From: Scalindua sp964437425 | GTDB lineage: Bacteria > Planctomycetota > Brocadiia > Brocadiales > Scalinduaceae | Assembly (NCBI GenBank): GCA_964437425.1 | Contig: CAYTGO010000013.1 | Span: 1 to 63,389 of the forward strand | DNA: 63,389 nt | Direction of reading: 5' to 3' | Shown here: positions 1-8,500 of the stretch, one piece after another | Layout of the letters: the number at the start of each line of letters is the position of its first letter | Position numbering within the stretch: the stretch's first letter is position 1 | Program-made: the position numbers and the translations under genes | The notes under the pieces: generated by a model | What the model saw: the letters and a program-made list of their open reading frames with translations, nothing else | What the model was told of the DNA's origin: nothing | The model's database searches: none

Positions 1-24
1 TTAACAACTTATTTTAGTATGATA

Positions 25-94
25 ATACGAAACTGAAACTAACGACCTTCCGCCTTAGGCGGACACTCTAGCCAAGCTGACCCACGCCCCGACA
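25..94 (-). pseudogene. Decayed tRNA-like element
   Basis: Read on the minus strand this stretch has the cadence of a tRNA: a D-loop-like TCAGCTTGGCTAGAG, an anticodon-stem-like TCCGC/GCGGA pair and a following AAGGTCG. The loop between the stem halves has only five bases, the D-stem is mismatched, and no T-stem or 3' acceptor strand can be paired. It therefore cannot fold as a working tRNA and I read it as a relic. A chance resemblance is possible, and no amino-acid identity can be given. The rest of 95-248 shows nothing recognisable. Confidence 0.3.
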
Positions 95-248
95 CTTTAT
101 TTCGATTACTAACAGAAAATGGTACTTAAAAAAAGAGTAGTAGAGTGGAGGTTGGTAAACGCTCCATCACTATTGGTGTATGTTACAAAAAATATTATAT
201 TCGATTAGGAATGTTTTAGAATAGTTGAGTAAAATGAAGATGTCAGTT

Positions 249-443
249 CTATTCACTGACAAAATGGTCAGCAGGTGGAATTCTCATGCTATCTTCTTCG
301 TTAAAGTCTTTTTCTATCTCAGATTCTATCTCTTTTCTAGGTTCTAATATAAGTTTTTTATATCTCTTCTTTAAGTACGCCAATCTCTCTGCTATATCGC
401 TGCTTTTTTTTAGATTTATTTTTACTTTTAGTTTGGAAGCCAC
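249..443 (-). CDS. Small charged hypothetical protein
   Basis: A 64-residue protein with no family I recognise. It is highly charged, with a Lys-rich N-terminal half and a Glu/Asp-rich C-terminal half, predicted mostly helical, with no membrane segment or cysteines. It starts with GTG at 443, preceded at six bases by AAGGAG, a good ribosome-binding site and the main reason to accept it as a gene. It is isolated between a tRNA-like relic and a repeat-rich spacer, so context gives no functional hint. A fortuitous open frame in an AT-rich spacer remains possible. Confidence 0.45.
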   Translation of the reverse strand: MASKLKVKINLKKSSDIAERLAYLKKRYKKLILEPRKEIESEIEKDFNEEDSMRIPPADHFVSE

Positions 444-589
444 CTTTCACTCCTTTTTGAACTGCAAAAAGCAAACGGCAATTACGACGTTTAAAAGTTT
501 TTTTCTCGAACCTTTTTATTTAGGTTCCAGTTACAATATAAAATTATATATTTCAATGAATTATAGTCAAGTTGAATTTTGGTTTTCTT

Positions 590-906
590 TTGCCACGAAG
601 GAAAGATAATAGGACGCGGATTTACACAGATAAAAGACAGATTTCAGAAAAAAAGGTAAAAAGACAAAAGAAAAAAGATTTCAGCTGAGGAAAGCATGAA
701 CTCAGGAAAAAGACAGATAAGAAAGATGCAAGAGGCAAGAGGCATGAAGCAAGAAGGGGAAAAGCTTAGTGCCTTGGTGACTTTGTGGCAAAATAATCTC
801 TTGGTTTCCTGGTTTCCTTATAATATTTTACAATTCTTCAATCCCTTAATCCGTGTATTATCTGTGAAGATCTGTGGCTAGATTTGTTTTTGTGCCTTGG
901 TGACTT
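590..906. repeat. Degenerate intergenic repeat block in the 444-949 spacer
   Basis: The 506-base stretch 444-949 contains no convincing gene. Within it, GTGCCTTGGTGACTT occurs exactly twice (769-783 and 892-906). The phrase CGGATTTACACAGAT near 616-631 returns in inverted, diverged form as ATCCGTGTATTATCTGTG near 849-866. Short purine-rich iterations (AAGATGCAAGAGGCAAGAGGCATGAAGC) lie between. The layout resembles a decayed interspersed element with inverted ends. From memory, similar phrases recur between genes in several environmental bacteria; that was not checked. Plus-strand frames across it are low-complexity and are not called. Confidence 0.5.
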
Positions 907-949
907 CTTGTCCTCGGCGTCTTTTGTCCGGGGAGTGGCAATCTTGGAG

Positions 950-2119
950 TTACTTTAGTATATCGAGGATTACAAGGCCCATTATCTTGCCAAAATCCAG
1001 CAATTCCTGGATCTCTATGGATTCGTTTGCAATGTGCGCCTGGTCTTCATCGCCGGGGCCAAATCCGACGGCCATAATGCCTTTCTCAATTAGCTGCTTG
1101 CATACTGTTACACCTGAAAATCCAAGGGGTTTTGGCCTTGTTCCGAGTATAGTTTCAGTATGTTTTGAGATCAGGCTGACCAATGGGTTGTCTGCCGGTA
1201 TCTGGGTGGGGGGCAGTTGCGTATCAATAGTAATGTCAAACTTTGCAGTTGGGTTATGATTCTCTATCGAAGCAATAATTTTATAGATATTATCTAAAAT
1301 CTCTTTTTCTGTCTCACCGGGCAGATAACGTATATCAAGCTTTGCTTTGCATTTGGCAGGGACAATATTATGTGCTGCTCCACCACTGATAGTACCCAGG
1401 TTCAGGGTTGGAGGTGTAAACAGCTCATGAGTTGTACATTTGTGCTTTAATTCCTTCACTTGATTCAACAACTCAATCATATTCCATATAGCGTTTACGC
1501 CTTTTTCCGGTGTTGAACCGTGGGACTGCTTACCATATGATGTGATGTCCAGGAACAGGGATCCTTTTTCCCCAACGTCTATTATTCTCATATTGTTCGC
1601 AACATCCGGTATAATCGCATAATCAGCGGTTATACCGCATTCGTCAAGCAGGTATTCCAGACCCAGGCGGGAACCTTTCTCTTCATCGGCAGCGCCAACT
1701 AGTAGTAGAGTGCCATTAAGTTTCGATTCATTCTCCTTTAACAATTTGGCCAGGACCAGTATGGGCGCCATTTGTCCTTTGTTGTCGTTTGCACCACGCC
1801 CGAAAATTCTGCCATTTTTAATTACAGCCTTAAAAGGGTCGGTATCCCATCCTTCTCCGGCAGGGACAACGTCCAGATGGCATGCAACAAGCAGTGCAGG
1901 GCTTCCTTTGCCAATATATCCAATTATATTTGTTCTTCCGGGGGCCTTTTCGAATGTATCGTACCTGATGCCATGTGCATTGAAGTATTTCTTAATAACA
2001 TCTGCACCCAGGTACTCGTTGCCGGGTGGATTTGTTGTGTTGGTGCTGATCAGCTCGGTTGACAGGCGTACTATCTCCTCTTCCTGTTCTTGTATGTATT
2101 TAACGATATGATCTTTCAC
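950..2119 (-). CDS. M20 family metallopeptidase (ArgE/DapE-like deacylase)
   Basis: A 389-residue M20 amidohydrolase-type enzyme, which in this family removes acyl or aminoacyl groups from amino-acid substrates using two metal ions. Visible metal ligands are H81 and D83 in ACHLDVVP, the bridging D112 in GRGANDNKG, the catalytic/ligand pair E146-E147 in DEEKGS, and a late His in DQAHIANES. Length and order match ArgE/DapE/CPG2 relatives, but the sequence does not decide between acetylornithine deacetylase, succinyl-diaminopimelate desuccinylase and a dipeptidase; no lysine or arginine genes adjoin it. The start is GTG at 2119 with no clear ribosome-binding site, so the N-terminus is uncertain. 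The gene lies 182 bases downstream of the HU gene on the same strand. Confidence 0.85.
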   Translation of the reverse strand: MKDHIVKYIQEQEEEIVRLSTELISTNTTNPPGNEYLGADVIKKYFNAHGIRYDTFEKAPGRTNIIGYIGKGSPALLVACHLDVVPAGEGWDTDPFKAVIKNGRIFGRGANDNKGQMAPILVLAKLLKENESKLNGTLLLVGAADEEKGSRLGLEYLLDECGITADYAIIPDVANNMRIIDVGEKGSLFLDITSYGKQSHGSTPEKGVNAIWNMIELLNQVKELKHKCTTHELFTPPTLNLGTISGGAAHNIVPAKCKAKLDIRYLPGETEKEILDNIYKIIASIENHNPTAKFDITIDTQLPPTQIPADNPLVSLISKHTETILGTRPKPLGFSGVTVCKQLIEKGIMAVGFGPGDEDQAHIANESIEIQELLDFGKIMGLVILDILK

Positions 2120-2301
2120 TTTTTTGCAGGTAAAGCTACGAACGACGAGAGTTTGTCAGTTTTACTATGAGCTGAATGTGTTCTGTTTGGGGCCAATGGC
2201 AGCAGTAGTTAGCTTATGAGAAGTGTTCGTAATTGCTTTTTGACGCAAATATTACAAAGTTATCTATATAATATTGAGAAGAGTACTTTAATGCGGATGT
2301 G

Positions 2302-2625
2302 CTATGCCTGAACCTCAGCTTGATCCGGGGTTTTTGTTGCATTGTTGTTTACTTTTTCCTTCATGAGCTTTCCTACCTTAAAAACAACAACATTTTTGGC
2401 AGGTACGAAGGCTTCTTCTCCTGTACGAGGATTTCTTGCTTTTCTTCCTGCTCTCTGTTTAACCTCAAATACGCCGAAATCTCTCAATTCTATACGATTG
2501 CCTTGTGATAGCTCATGAACTATTCTGTCGAGAAACATTTGAATAGTCTCTTTGACTAATAGTTGTGAGTTTTCAGTTTTTCGTACTATTTTCTCACATA
2601 AATCTCTTTTTGTCGTCGTTTGCAT
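2302..2625 (-). CDS. HU/IHF family DNA-binding protein
   Basis: A 107-residue histone-like DNA-bending protein that would act as a dimer on the nucleoid. The N-terminal helices (residues 1-45) are followed by the beta-arm with IELRDFGVFEVKQRAGRKARNPRTG, the family signature including the R-x-x-R-N-P tip that intercalates into DNA. It is about 15 residues longer than typical HU through a C-terminal tail (VNNNATKTPDQAEVQA). GGGGAAAG precedes the ATG. The sequence does not separate HU from an IHF subunit. The divergent rpmH gene lies upstream, and the M20 gene follows on the same strand. Confidence 0.93.
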   Translation of the reverse strand: MQTTTKRDLCEKIVRKTENSQLLVKETIQMFLDRIVHELSQGNRIELRDFGVFEVKQRAGRKARNPRTGEEAFVPAKNVVVFKVGKLMKEKVNNNATKTPDQAEVQA

Positions 2626-2766
2626 CTATCTTTCCCCTTTCTCTTCCGAAAGCCATTTGCATGTTTCTTTGAAGCTTTTGGAACATGCTATCAATTCTAA
2701 ATACTTATGTCAACAGGATTTTATGACTTTTATTAAAGAATATTTTCTTTTTAAAATATCTTTTGT

Positions 2767-2794
2767 TTGACAAATATTTATCATTCTATAAAAT
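2767..2794 (+). promoter_or_regulatory. Sigma-70-type promoter and leader for rpmH
   Basis: TTGACA (2767-2772) and TAAAAT (2789-2794) are separated by 16 bases, which should start transcription near 2801 and leave a leader of about 140 bases before rpmH. Nothing in the leader matches a known riboswitch. The ribosome-binding site is AGAGGA a few bases before the ATG. This accounts for the 315-base spacer 2626-2940, which also carries the upstream region of the HU gene. Confidence 0.7.
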
Positions 2795-2940
2795 AGGAAC
2801 CTTATAAATTCCCGGGTTTTATTGCAGAAATTCACTATCTAACACCTGGCTTGTAAAGACGAATAGCACTACTTAGTATCATAAGGTAGAAATCTGCCAA
2901 ATCAGACGGTAGAAGCGGTTATACAACAGAGGACAAAATA

Positions 2941-3072
2941 ATGAAAATAAGAATCAGAAAGAGCTCTCTTAAGCGAGTAAGAATGTGTGGCTTTAGAAAG
3001 AGAATGAGTACTAAAGGTGGAAGGGCGATCCTTAAGAGAAGGAGAGCAAAGGGAAGAAAATTTAATACGTAG
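2941..3072 (+). CDS. rpmH: 50S ribosomal protein L34
   Basis: A 43-residue, very basic protein that I recognise as L34 of the large ribosomal subunit. The reading is M-K-I-R-I-R-K-S-S-L-K-R, then a CGFRKRM segment and RRRAKGRKFN at the end, which match the SxLKRxRxHGFRxRM...GRxxLxxRRxKGRK family pattern. The usual MKRTxQPS start is shortened to MKIRIRKSS, and the conserved HGFR is CGFR. It begins with ATG after AGAGGA and is served by the promoter at 2767. It is not beside rnpA, which lies about 14 kb away on the other strand; in most bacteria the two adjoin. Its stop is 13 bases from the end of convergent cinA. Confidence 0.93.
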   Translation: MKIRIRKSSLKRVRMCGFRKRMSTKGGRAILKRRRAKGRKFNT

Positions 3073-3085
3073 GACTCTATGTAAG

Positions 3086-4360
3086 TTAATATTTTCGTTG
3101 TTTTGTTACATTTCCTGATAAAGCTAATCTTAACGTATTCAGCGCCGCATTTGCAGCACGTCTCTTTATATCTATCCTGGATCCGAAAAAGCGATACTCT
3201 TTACACTCCAAATTGTCATTTATAGCAGTAGCAATATAGACCAGTCCCACAGGCTTTTCTTCATCTACACCCCGATCTACACCGGCAGGTCCGGCTATTC
3301 CGGTAGTTGCCAGGCCTATATCCGCCTGTATGCGTTCTCTTACACCGGAAGCCATCGCTTTTGCAACTTCCGAGCTTATCACACCGGATTCCTTAATAAG
3401 TTTTTCCGGGACGTTGAGCAGGTCCTCCTTTACATTATTGCTATAGGAGACTATTCCGCCTAAGAAGAAAGCTGAACTACCCTGGACGTTTGTCAATAAG
3501 TTTGACACTAATCCTCCGGTACAAGACTCTGCAACTGCTAATGTTATAGCCTTCTCTGTGAAAATTTCAGAAATAGTGCTTTCGAGTGTCTCATCACGTT
3601 TGCTGTATACATATGCTCCCAATTCTCTGCAAATCTCTTCTTCAATATTATCAAGTATTGAGTTCGCTTTGGTCTCAGCCGTGTTGCATAATGTTGTGCG
3701 GACAGAGACAACGCCCTCTTTCACAAGCGTACTGTAGGATAGGTTTTGATCCGGTTTGATTATTCGCTGGACTTTTTCATCAAGTGCAGATTCAGACATG
3801 CCAAATGTATTGATTACTCTTGTATACCGCTCCTTGCGTTCCCCAGACTCCCTGAGAATGTAAGGGATGACCCAATCCTCAAGCATCTGTACCATTTCTG
3901 AATGTACACCAGGCAGGCAGATAATGTTAGTCTGAGAGAAGTTTACAAGAAAACCCTGTGCTGTTCCTGTTGTGTTGTGGATAGCAACACTGCCTTCCGG
4001 GATTTCTGCCTGTTTCAGGCAATTGACATATTTCCGGCTATTTATATCTCCTATTAAACCCTCGATCTGTTTTACTGATTCCTCGTCTGTTACTAGTGTG
4101 ACATTACAGAAATCAGCAACAGCTTCCCTTGTGATGTCATCATTGGTTGGCCCCAATCCACCTGTTATTATAATCAGGTCTGCTCTTTTTGAAGCAGTTT
4201 GAAGCGAGAATTTCAGCTCTTCAGAATTGTCACCTGCAATAGTATGATTTACAACAGTGTAGCCGAGTTCGGTAAGTTTTGATGCTATTAGTGGTGCATT
4301 TAAATCTCTGATCTGTCCAGATACAAGCTCTGAACCAACAGATATTAATTCTATTTTCAT
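3086..4360 (-). CDS. cinA: CinA family protein (NMN amidohydrolase)
   Basis: A 424-residue full-length CinA. The N-terminal half (about 1-170) is the molybdopterin-binding-like COG1058 domain, with ISVGSELVSGQ and the GGLGPTNDDITRE loop, which in characterised homologues has ADP-ribose pyrophosphatase activity. The C-terminal domain (about 255-415) carries AESCTGGLVSNLLT and the later TGIAGP motif of nicotinamide-mononucleotide deamidase (PncC). Together they would recycle pyridine nucleotides in the cytoplasm. It follows cobT by 54 bases on the same strand; both handle nicotinate nucleotides, and they may be cotranscribed with the kinase upstream. Confidence 0.93.
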   Translation of the reverse strand: MKIELISVGSELVSGQIRDLNAPLIASKLTELGYTVVNHTIAGDNSEELKFSLQTASKRADLIIITGGLGPTNDDITREAVADFCNVTLVTDEESVKQIEGLIGDINSRKYVNCLKQAEIPEGSVAIHNTTGTAQGFLVNFSQTNIICLPGVHSEMVQMLEDWVIPYILRESGERKERYTRVINTFGMSESALDEKVQRIIKPDQNLSYSTLVKEGVVSVRTTLCNTAETKANSILDNIEEEICRELGAYVYSKRDETLESTISEIFTEKAITLAVAESCTGGLVSNLLTNVQGSSAFFLGGIVSYSNNVKEDLLNVPEKLIKESGVISSEVAKAMASGVRERIQADIGLATTGIAGPAGVDRGVDEEKPVGLVYIATAINDNLECKEYRFFGSRIDIKRRAANAALNTLRLALSGNVTKQRKY

Positions 4361-4414
4361 TTGTAATGTCTGTTTATGAATATTCTGTCTGCTGATATTT
4401 GTTCCGGTTCACGA

Positions 4415-5473
4415 CTAAGCATTAGGTGTAGAGACTTCGGCTTCTGAAAAAGTTGCCATTTGCGTGAGGGTTTTAACACCGGCTTCAATCAGGTTCATTG
4501 CTAATACTGCACCGGTACCTTCTCCCAGCCTTAGATCCAGGTCTAAAATCGCTCTCTTTTGCAATTTGTCCAATGCAATCTTATGGCCGTTTTCTGTAGA
4601 TGTATGAGATGATATGAGGTAATCATTGACCTTCGGTTCTATTGCACATGCAATTAATGCTGCGGCAGTAGAGATAAATCCATCAATCAATACCGGCGTT
4701 CTGTGACTTGCCGCAGCGAGGCACAGGCCTGCAATGCCGCCTATCTCAAATCCACCTACTTTTGAAAGAACGCCTATTGGATCAGAAGGGTCAGGCTTAT
4801 TAACATCAAACGCAGTCTTTATGACATCAATTTTTTTCTCTACGCCGCCATCGTTTAAGCCGGTTCCTCTTCCTGTAACTTTGCTTACATCTGCTCCTGT
4901 TAAACATGCAATTATTGCGCTACTTGGAGTAGTATTAGCTATGCCCATGTCGCCGGTAGCAATAATATCAATACCGTTAATGAGTTCCTCGTTAAAAGAT
5001 TCGATACCTGCTTCCAGAGATTTTATTGCCTGTTCTCTGGACATTGCCGGTCCGCGTGCTATATTCTCTGTTCCATATCCCACTTTTTTTATCTTCAAAC
5101 CATCAACAGGTTCAAAGTCCGCATTTACACCACAATCAACTACAACAACCCTGGCACCGACATGTTGTGCTAAAACACTTATAGTTGCACCTCCATCAAG
5201 GAAGTTCTTTACCATCTGTCTGGTTACCTCTTGTGGGAAAGTGCTTACGCCTTCACCGGAGACACCATGATCTCCAGCCATTGTAAAAACAACTTTGTGC
5301 TGTATCGTTGCATCAGGCGATCCTTTTATTGAGGCGTAAATAGTTGCAAACTCTTCAAGCCGACCAAGGCTACCAGCGGGAATGGCCAGCTTGTTGAATC
5401 TATCTTTTATATTTCCATCTGAATCTATAGAGATTTTCTCAATATTTTCTATTGTATTACTTAAAAGCGTCAT
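4415..5473 (-). CDS. cobT: Nicotinate-nucleotide--dimethylbenzimidazole phosphoribosyltransferase
   Basis: A 352-residue CobT, the enzyme that transfers phosphoribose from nicotinate mononucleotide to dimethylbenzimidazole to build the lower ligand of cobalamin. Motifs include PAGSLGRLEE near the start, TMAGDHGVSGEGVS, the IANTTPSSA loop and the near-terminal RLGEGTGA, whose E318 is in the position of the catalytic glutamate. Length matches the family. No other cobalamin gene is adjacent and I see no cobalamin riboswitch. A need for B12 would fit the corrinoid-dependent acetyl-CoA pathway suggested by metV at 53190. It lies 61 bases downstream of the hybrid kinase gene. Confidence 0.95.
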   Translation of the reverse strand: MTLLSNTIENIEKISIDSDGNIKDRFNKLAIPAGSLGRLEEFATIYASIKGSPDATIQHKVVFTMAGDHGVSGEGVSTFPQEVTRQMVKNFLDGGATISVLAQHVGARVVVVDCGVNADFEPVDGLKIKKVGYGTENIARGPAMSREQAIKSLEAGIESFNEELINGIDIIATGDMGIANTTPSSAIIACLTGADVSKVTGRGTGLNDGGVEKKIDVIKTAFDVNKPDPSDPIGVLSKVGGFEIGGIAGLCLAAASHRTPVLIDGFISTAAALIACAIEPKVNDYLISSHTSTENGHKIALDKLQKRAILDLDLRLGEGTGAVLAMNLIEAGVKTLTQMATFSEAEVSTPNA

Positions 5474-5534
5474 AGTTGGTTTCTTAAAACGGTGGTAATG
5501 TAGAATTCTATTGCAGGATGCGTTGGCAGCTAAA

Positions 5535-8500
5535 TTAATATAACCAAACTCTCAGCATTGAGAACAATCTGTCGATGTCAAATGGTTTGGCCAGGTAGTC
5601 ATTGGCACCGGCTTCAATACATTTAGAACGATCTCCCTTCATCGCCTTTGCTGTTAGTGCAATGACAGGGAGGGTTTTAAACCTGTCCTGCTTTCTGAGT
5701 TCTCCTATGGCGGTGTATCCGTCCATTTCAGGCATCATAATGTCCATGAGCACCAGGTTAACATCCGGATTGTCGTTCAGGCATGTTAATCCTTCTTTTC
5801 CATTTTTCCCAATCACTATCTCTATACCTTTGTCTTCAAGTACCTTCTTGATCGAGAAAACGTTTCTCATGTCATCATCTACTACCAGTATCTTCTTGCC
5901 GGTCAGCACTGCTTCCTTGTCATGGATCATTCTAAGCAATTTTCGTTGTGTCTCAGGAAGGTGTGCTTCTACGCGGTGTAGGAACAACGTGGTCTCATCT
6001 AATAACTTCCGATGTGACCCTTCTCCCTTCATAATAGTTGTTGCTGCATATTCGTCTATAATTCTTTTTTCTTCATTAGTAAGATCCCTGCCGGTGTAAA
6101 CAATAACCGGCAGCTGAAAAATCTCCTCATTTTTTCTGATTTTACTTAGTAGTTCTATTCCTGACATATCCGGAAGGCTAATGTCTAAAACCATGCAGTC
6201 AAACTTTCCGGTTAATATATGGTCATAGCCTTCCATAGCGGTTGAGACAGTAGTGGTCTTGACATCACCACTTCCGATGATACTGGATATTACTTCTGCC
6301 TGCTCAGGATTGTCTTCTACTACAAGAAGGTCTTTGACGGGTTTTGATATTATTTTGTTAAATTTTTCAAATACCTGCTCAATTGCCTCCGGGCTTACCG
6401 GCTTTGTCACGTAGTCTATTGCACCCATTTTTAATGCATCGAATTTATGGTCAGATGCGGATATAAAATGAACAGGAATATGGCGGGATTCCGGGTTGTC
6501 CTTCAGCCTTGACATAACAGTCCATCCGTTGATGCCGGGAAGATTTAGATCCAGAATTATGCCGCTGGGTTTATAGTAATCTGCAAATTGAAGACCTGTT
6601 TCTCCATCACCTGCAACCAGGCATTTAAAGCCGTGTTCTCGTGTCAAATCCCTCAGGATTTTTAAAAATACCGGATCGTCTTCGATAATAAGTATAGATT
6701 TATCCTCTCCAGCAATTGTTTTTCTGTCGTCTTTAATGTTCTCCTCTATCTCTTTTCGGTTGTCCTCTATTTCCGATTCTTTGCTGATGTCTGTTTTTGG
6801 TACTATTTTAACCTCTGATAGTACCGTGCTCTCTTCATCTGTTTGAGTTTCAGATTCAAATGTTTCCGGGAGATAGAGTGCAAAGGTGCTACCCTTGCCA
6901 TGCGTACTTGTCATATGGATCTTGCCTTTAAGCAGCCCTGAAAGCTCTTTGGAAATAGAAAGTCCAAGCCCTGTCCCTCCATACTTTCTACTTGTGGAGC
7001 CATCGGCTTGCTTAAATGCCTCAAAGATCACTCTCTGTTTCTCTTCAGGAATGCCTATTCCCGTATCAATAACTGAAAACAGAACAGTCTTCGCCTTATC
7101 TAATTTACTCTTCGAAAAGTCAATTGCGTTATCTGATGATCTGTTTGGACGGGCTATTTGTAAGGTAATACTTCCTTCAGACGTAAATTTGAATGCATTT
7201 GCAAGGAAGTTTTTAATAATCTGCTCAACCCTCTGTTCGTCAGTACTAATATGCTCTGGTAATCCATCTGCAATTTCAATATTCAAGGTGATACCGTTTT
7301 CCTTGGCAATATGCTGGAAGTTCCGTTTTATGTTATTGCAAAAATCCTTTAAGTACATGTCCTCTATCTGGAGGTCCATTTTGCCAGACTCTACCTTTGA
7401 TAGATCAAGTACATCGTTGATAAGTTCCAATAAGTCGTTACCTGATGAGTTGATTGAGTTAACAGATTCGACCTGATCTTCTGTTAAACTGCCGTCTTTG
7501 TTGTCTCCAAGAAGCCTTGATAAAAGGAGGATACTGTTTAATGGTGTTCTCAGTTCATGGGACATATTAGCCAGGAATTCAGACTTATATTTGCTGCTTT
7601 GCTCCAACTCCTGAGCTCTCTCTTCAATAGTATTTTGGGCAGCCTGGAGTTCCTTATTCTTCGTCTCTACATACTCTTTCTGCTCCTCAATTTCCTCATT
7701 GGTCTGACGAAGCTCTTCTTGCTGGGACTGCAGTCTTGATTCAGATTCTTTTAATGCAATTGCATTTTCTTCAAGCTCTTCATTGCTTTGACGAAGAGCC
7801 TCTTCACGTGCCTGAAGTTCCTCTGCCTGTTGCTGTGTCTGTTCCAGAAGGACCTCAGTGTTGTTTCTGGATATAACAGTATTCAAGGCGACAGCAATTC
7901 CCTCCGCAACCTGTCCCAGGAAGGTTAGATGGAGGTCCTGGAATTCGAGGAGAGATCCCAGTTCTACAACACCTCTTACCGTGTTGTTCAGTATCAGCGG
8001 GAAGATCAGGACCTGTTTTGGTGTAGCTTCTACTAATCCGGAATTAATATTGATGGAATCATCGGGATAATCTGTTAAGAGAATATGCTTTTTTTCTGAT
8101 GCTGCCTGGCCTACCAGGCCTTCGCCGGGCATAAATTCATTCGGAGTATTCTCTCCTTGTACGTAGGCATAACTGCCTATTGGCTTAAGACGGTTATCAG
8201 TATCAGACATGTATAGGATACCAACCTGTGCGTTTAAATATTCGGTCAGGTGTCCAATGATATTATTGCCCAATGTTTCAATATCCTGCTCGCCTTGCAT
8301 TTTTACGTTCAGTTCCATTTGGCCTGTCTTGAGCCAGTCATGTGTGTCATTCTTTTCCATAGTCAGACGCAGGTTGGAGATCATATCGTTAAAGCTGTCT
8401 ACTAATTCACCAATTTCACTTCCGGACTTTATCTTAATATTATGGTCGAGTTCTCCTTCTGCAACACTTCTGGCTGCCCTTGAAAGTGTTGTTATAGGTT

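Noticed and set aside
198..216. TTCGATTAGGAA shared with the spacer at about 11640-11655 (inverted)
   Set aside because: A single 12-base match in AT-rich spacers is weak; not enough to propose a repeat family.
286..609. Plus-strand frame over 249-443
   Set aside because: Phe/Ser-rich antisense of the small minus-strand gene; no ribosome-binding site, and the minus frame has a good one.
4361..5534. Cobalamin riboswitch near cobT
   Set aside because: The upstream spacer is only 61 bases and holds no B12-box-like element.
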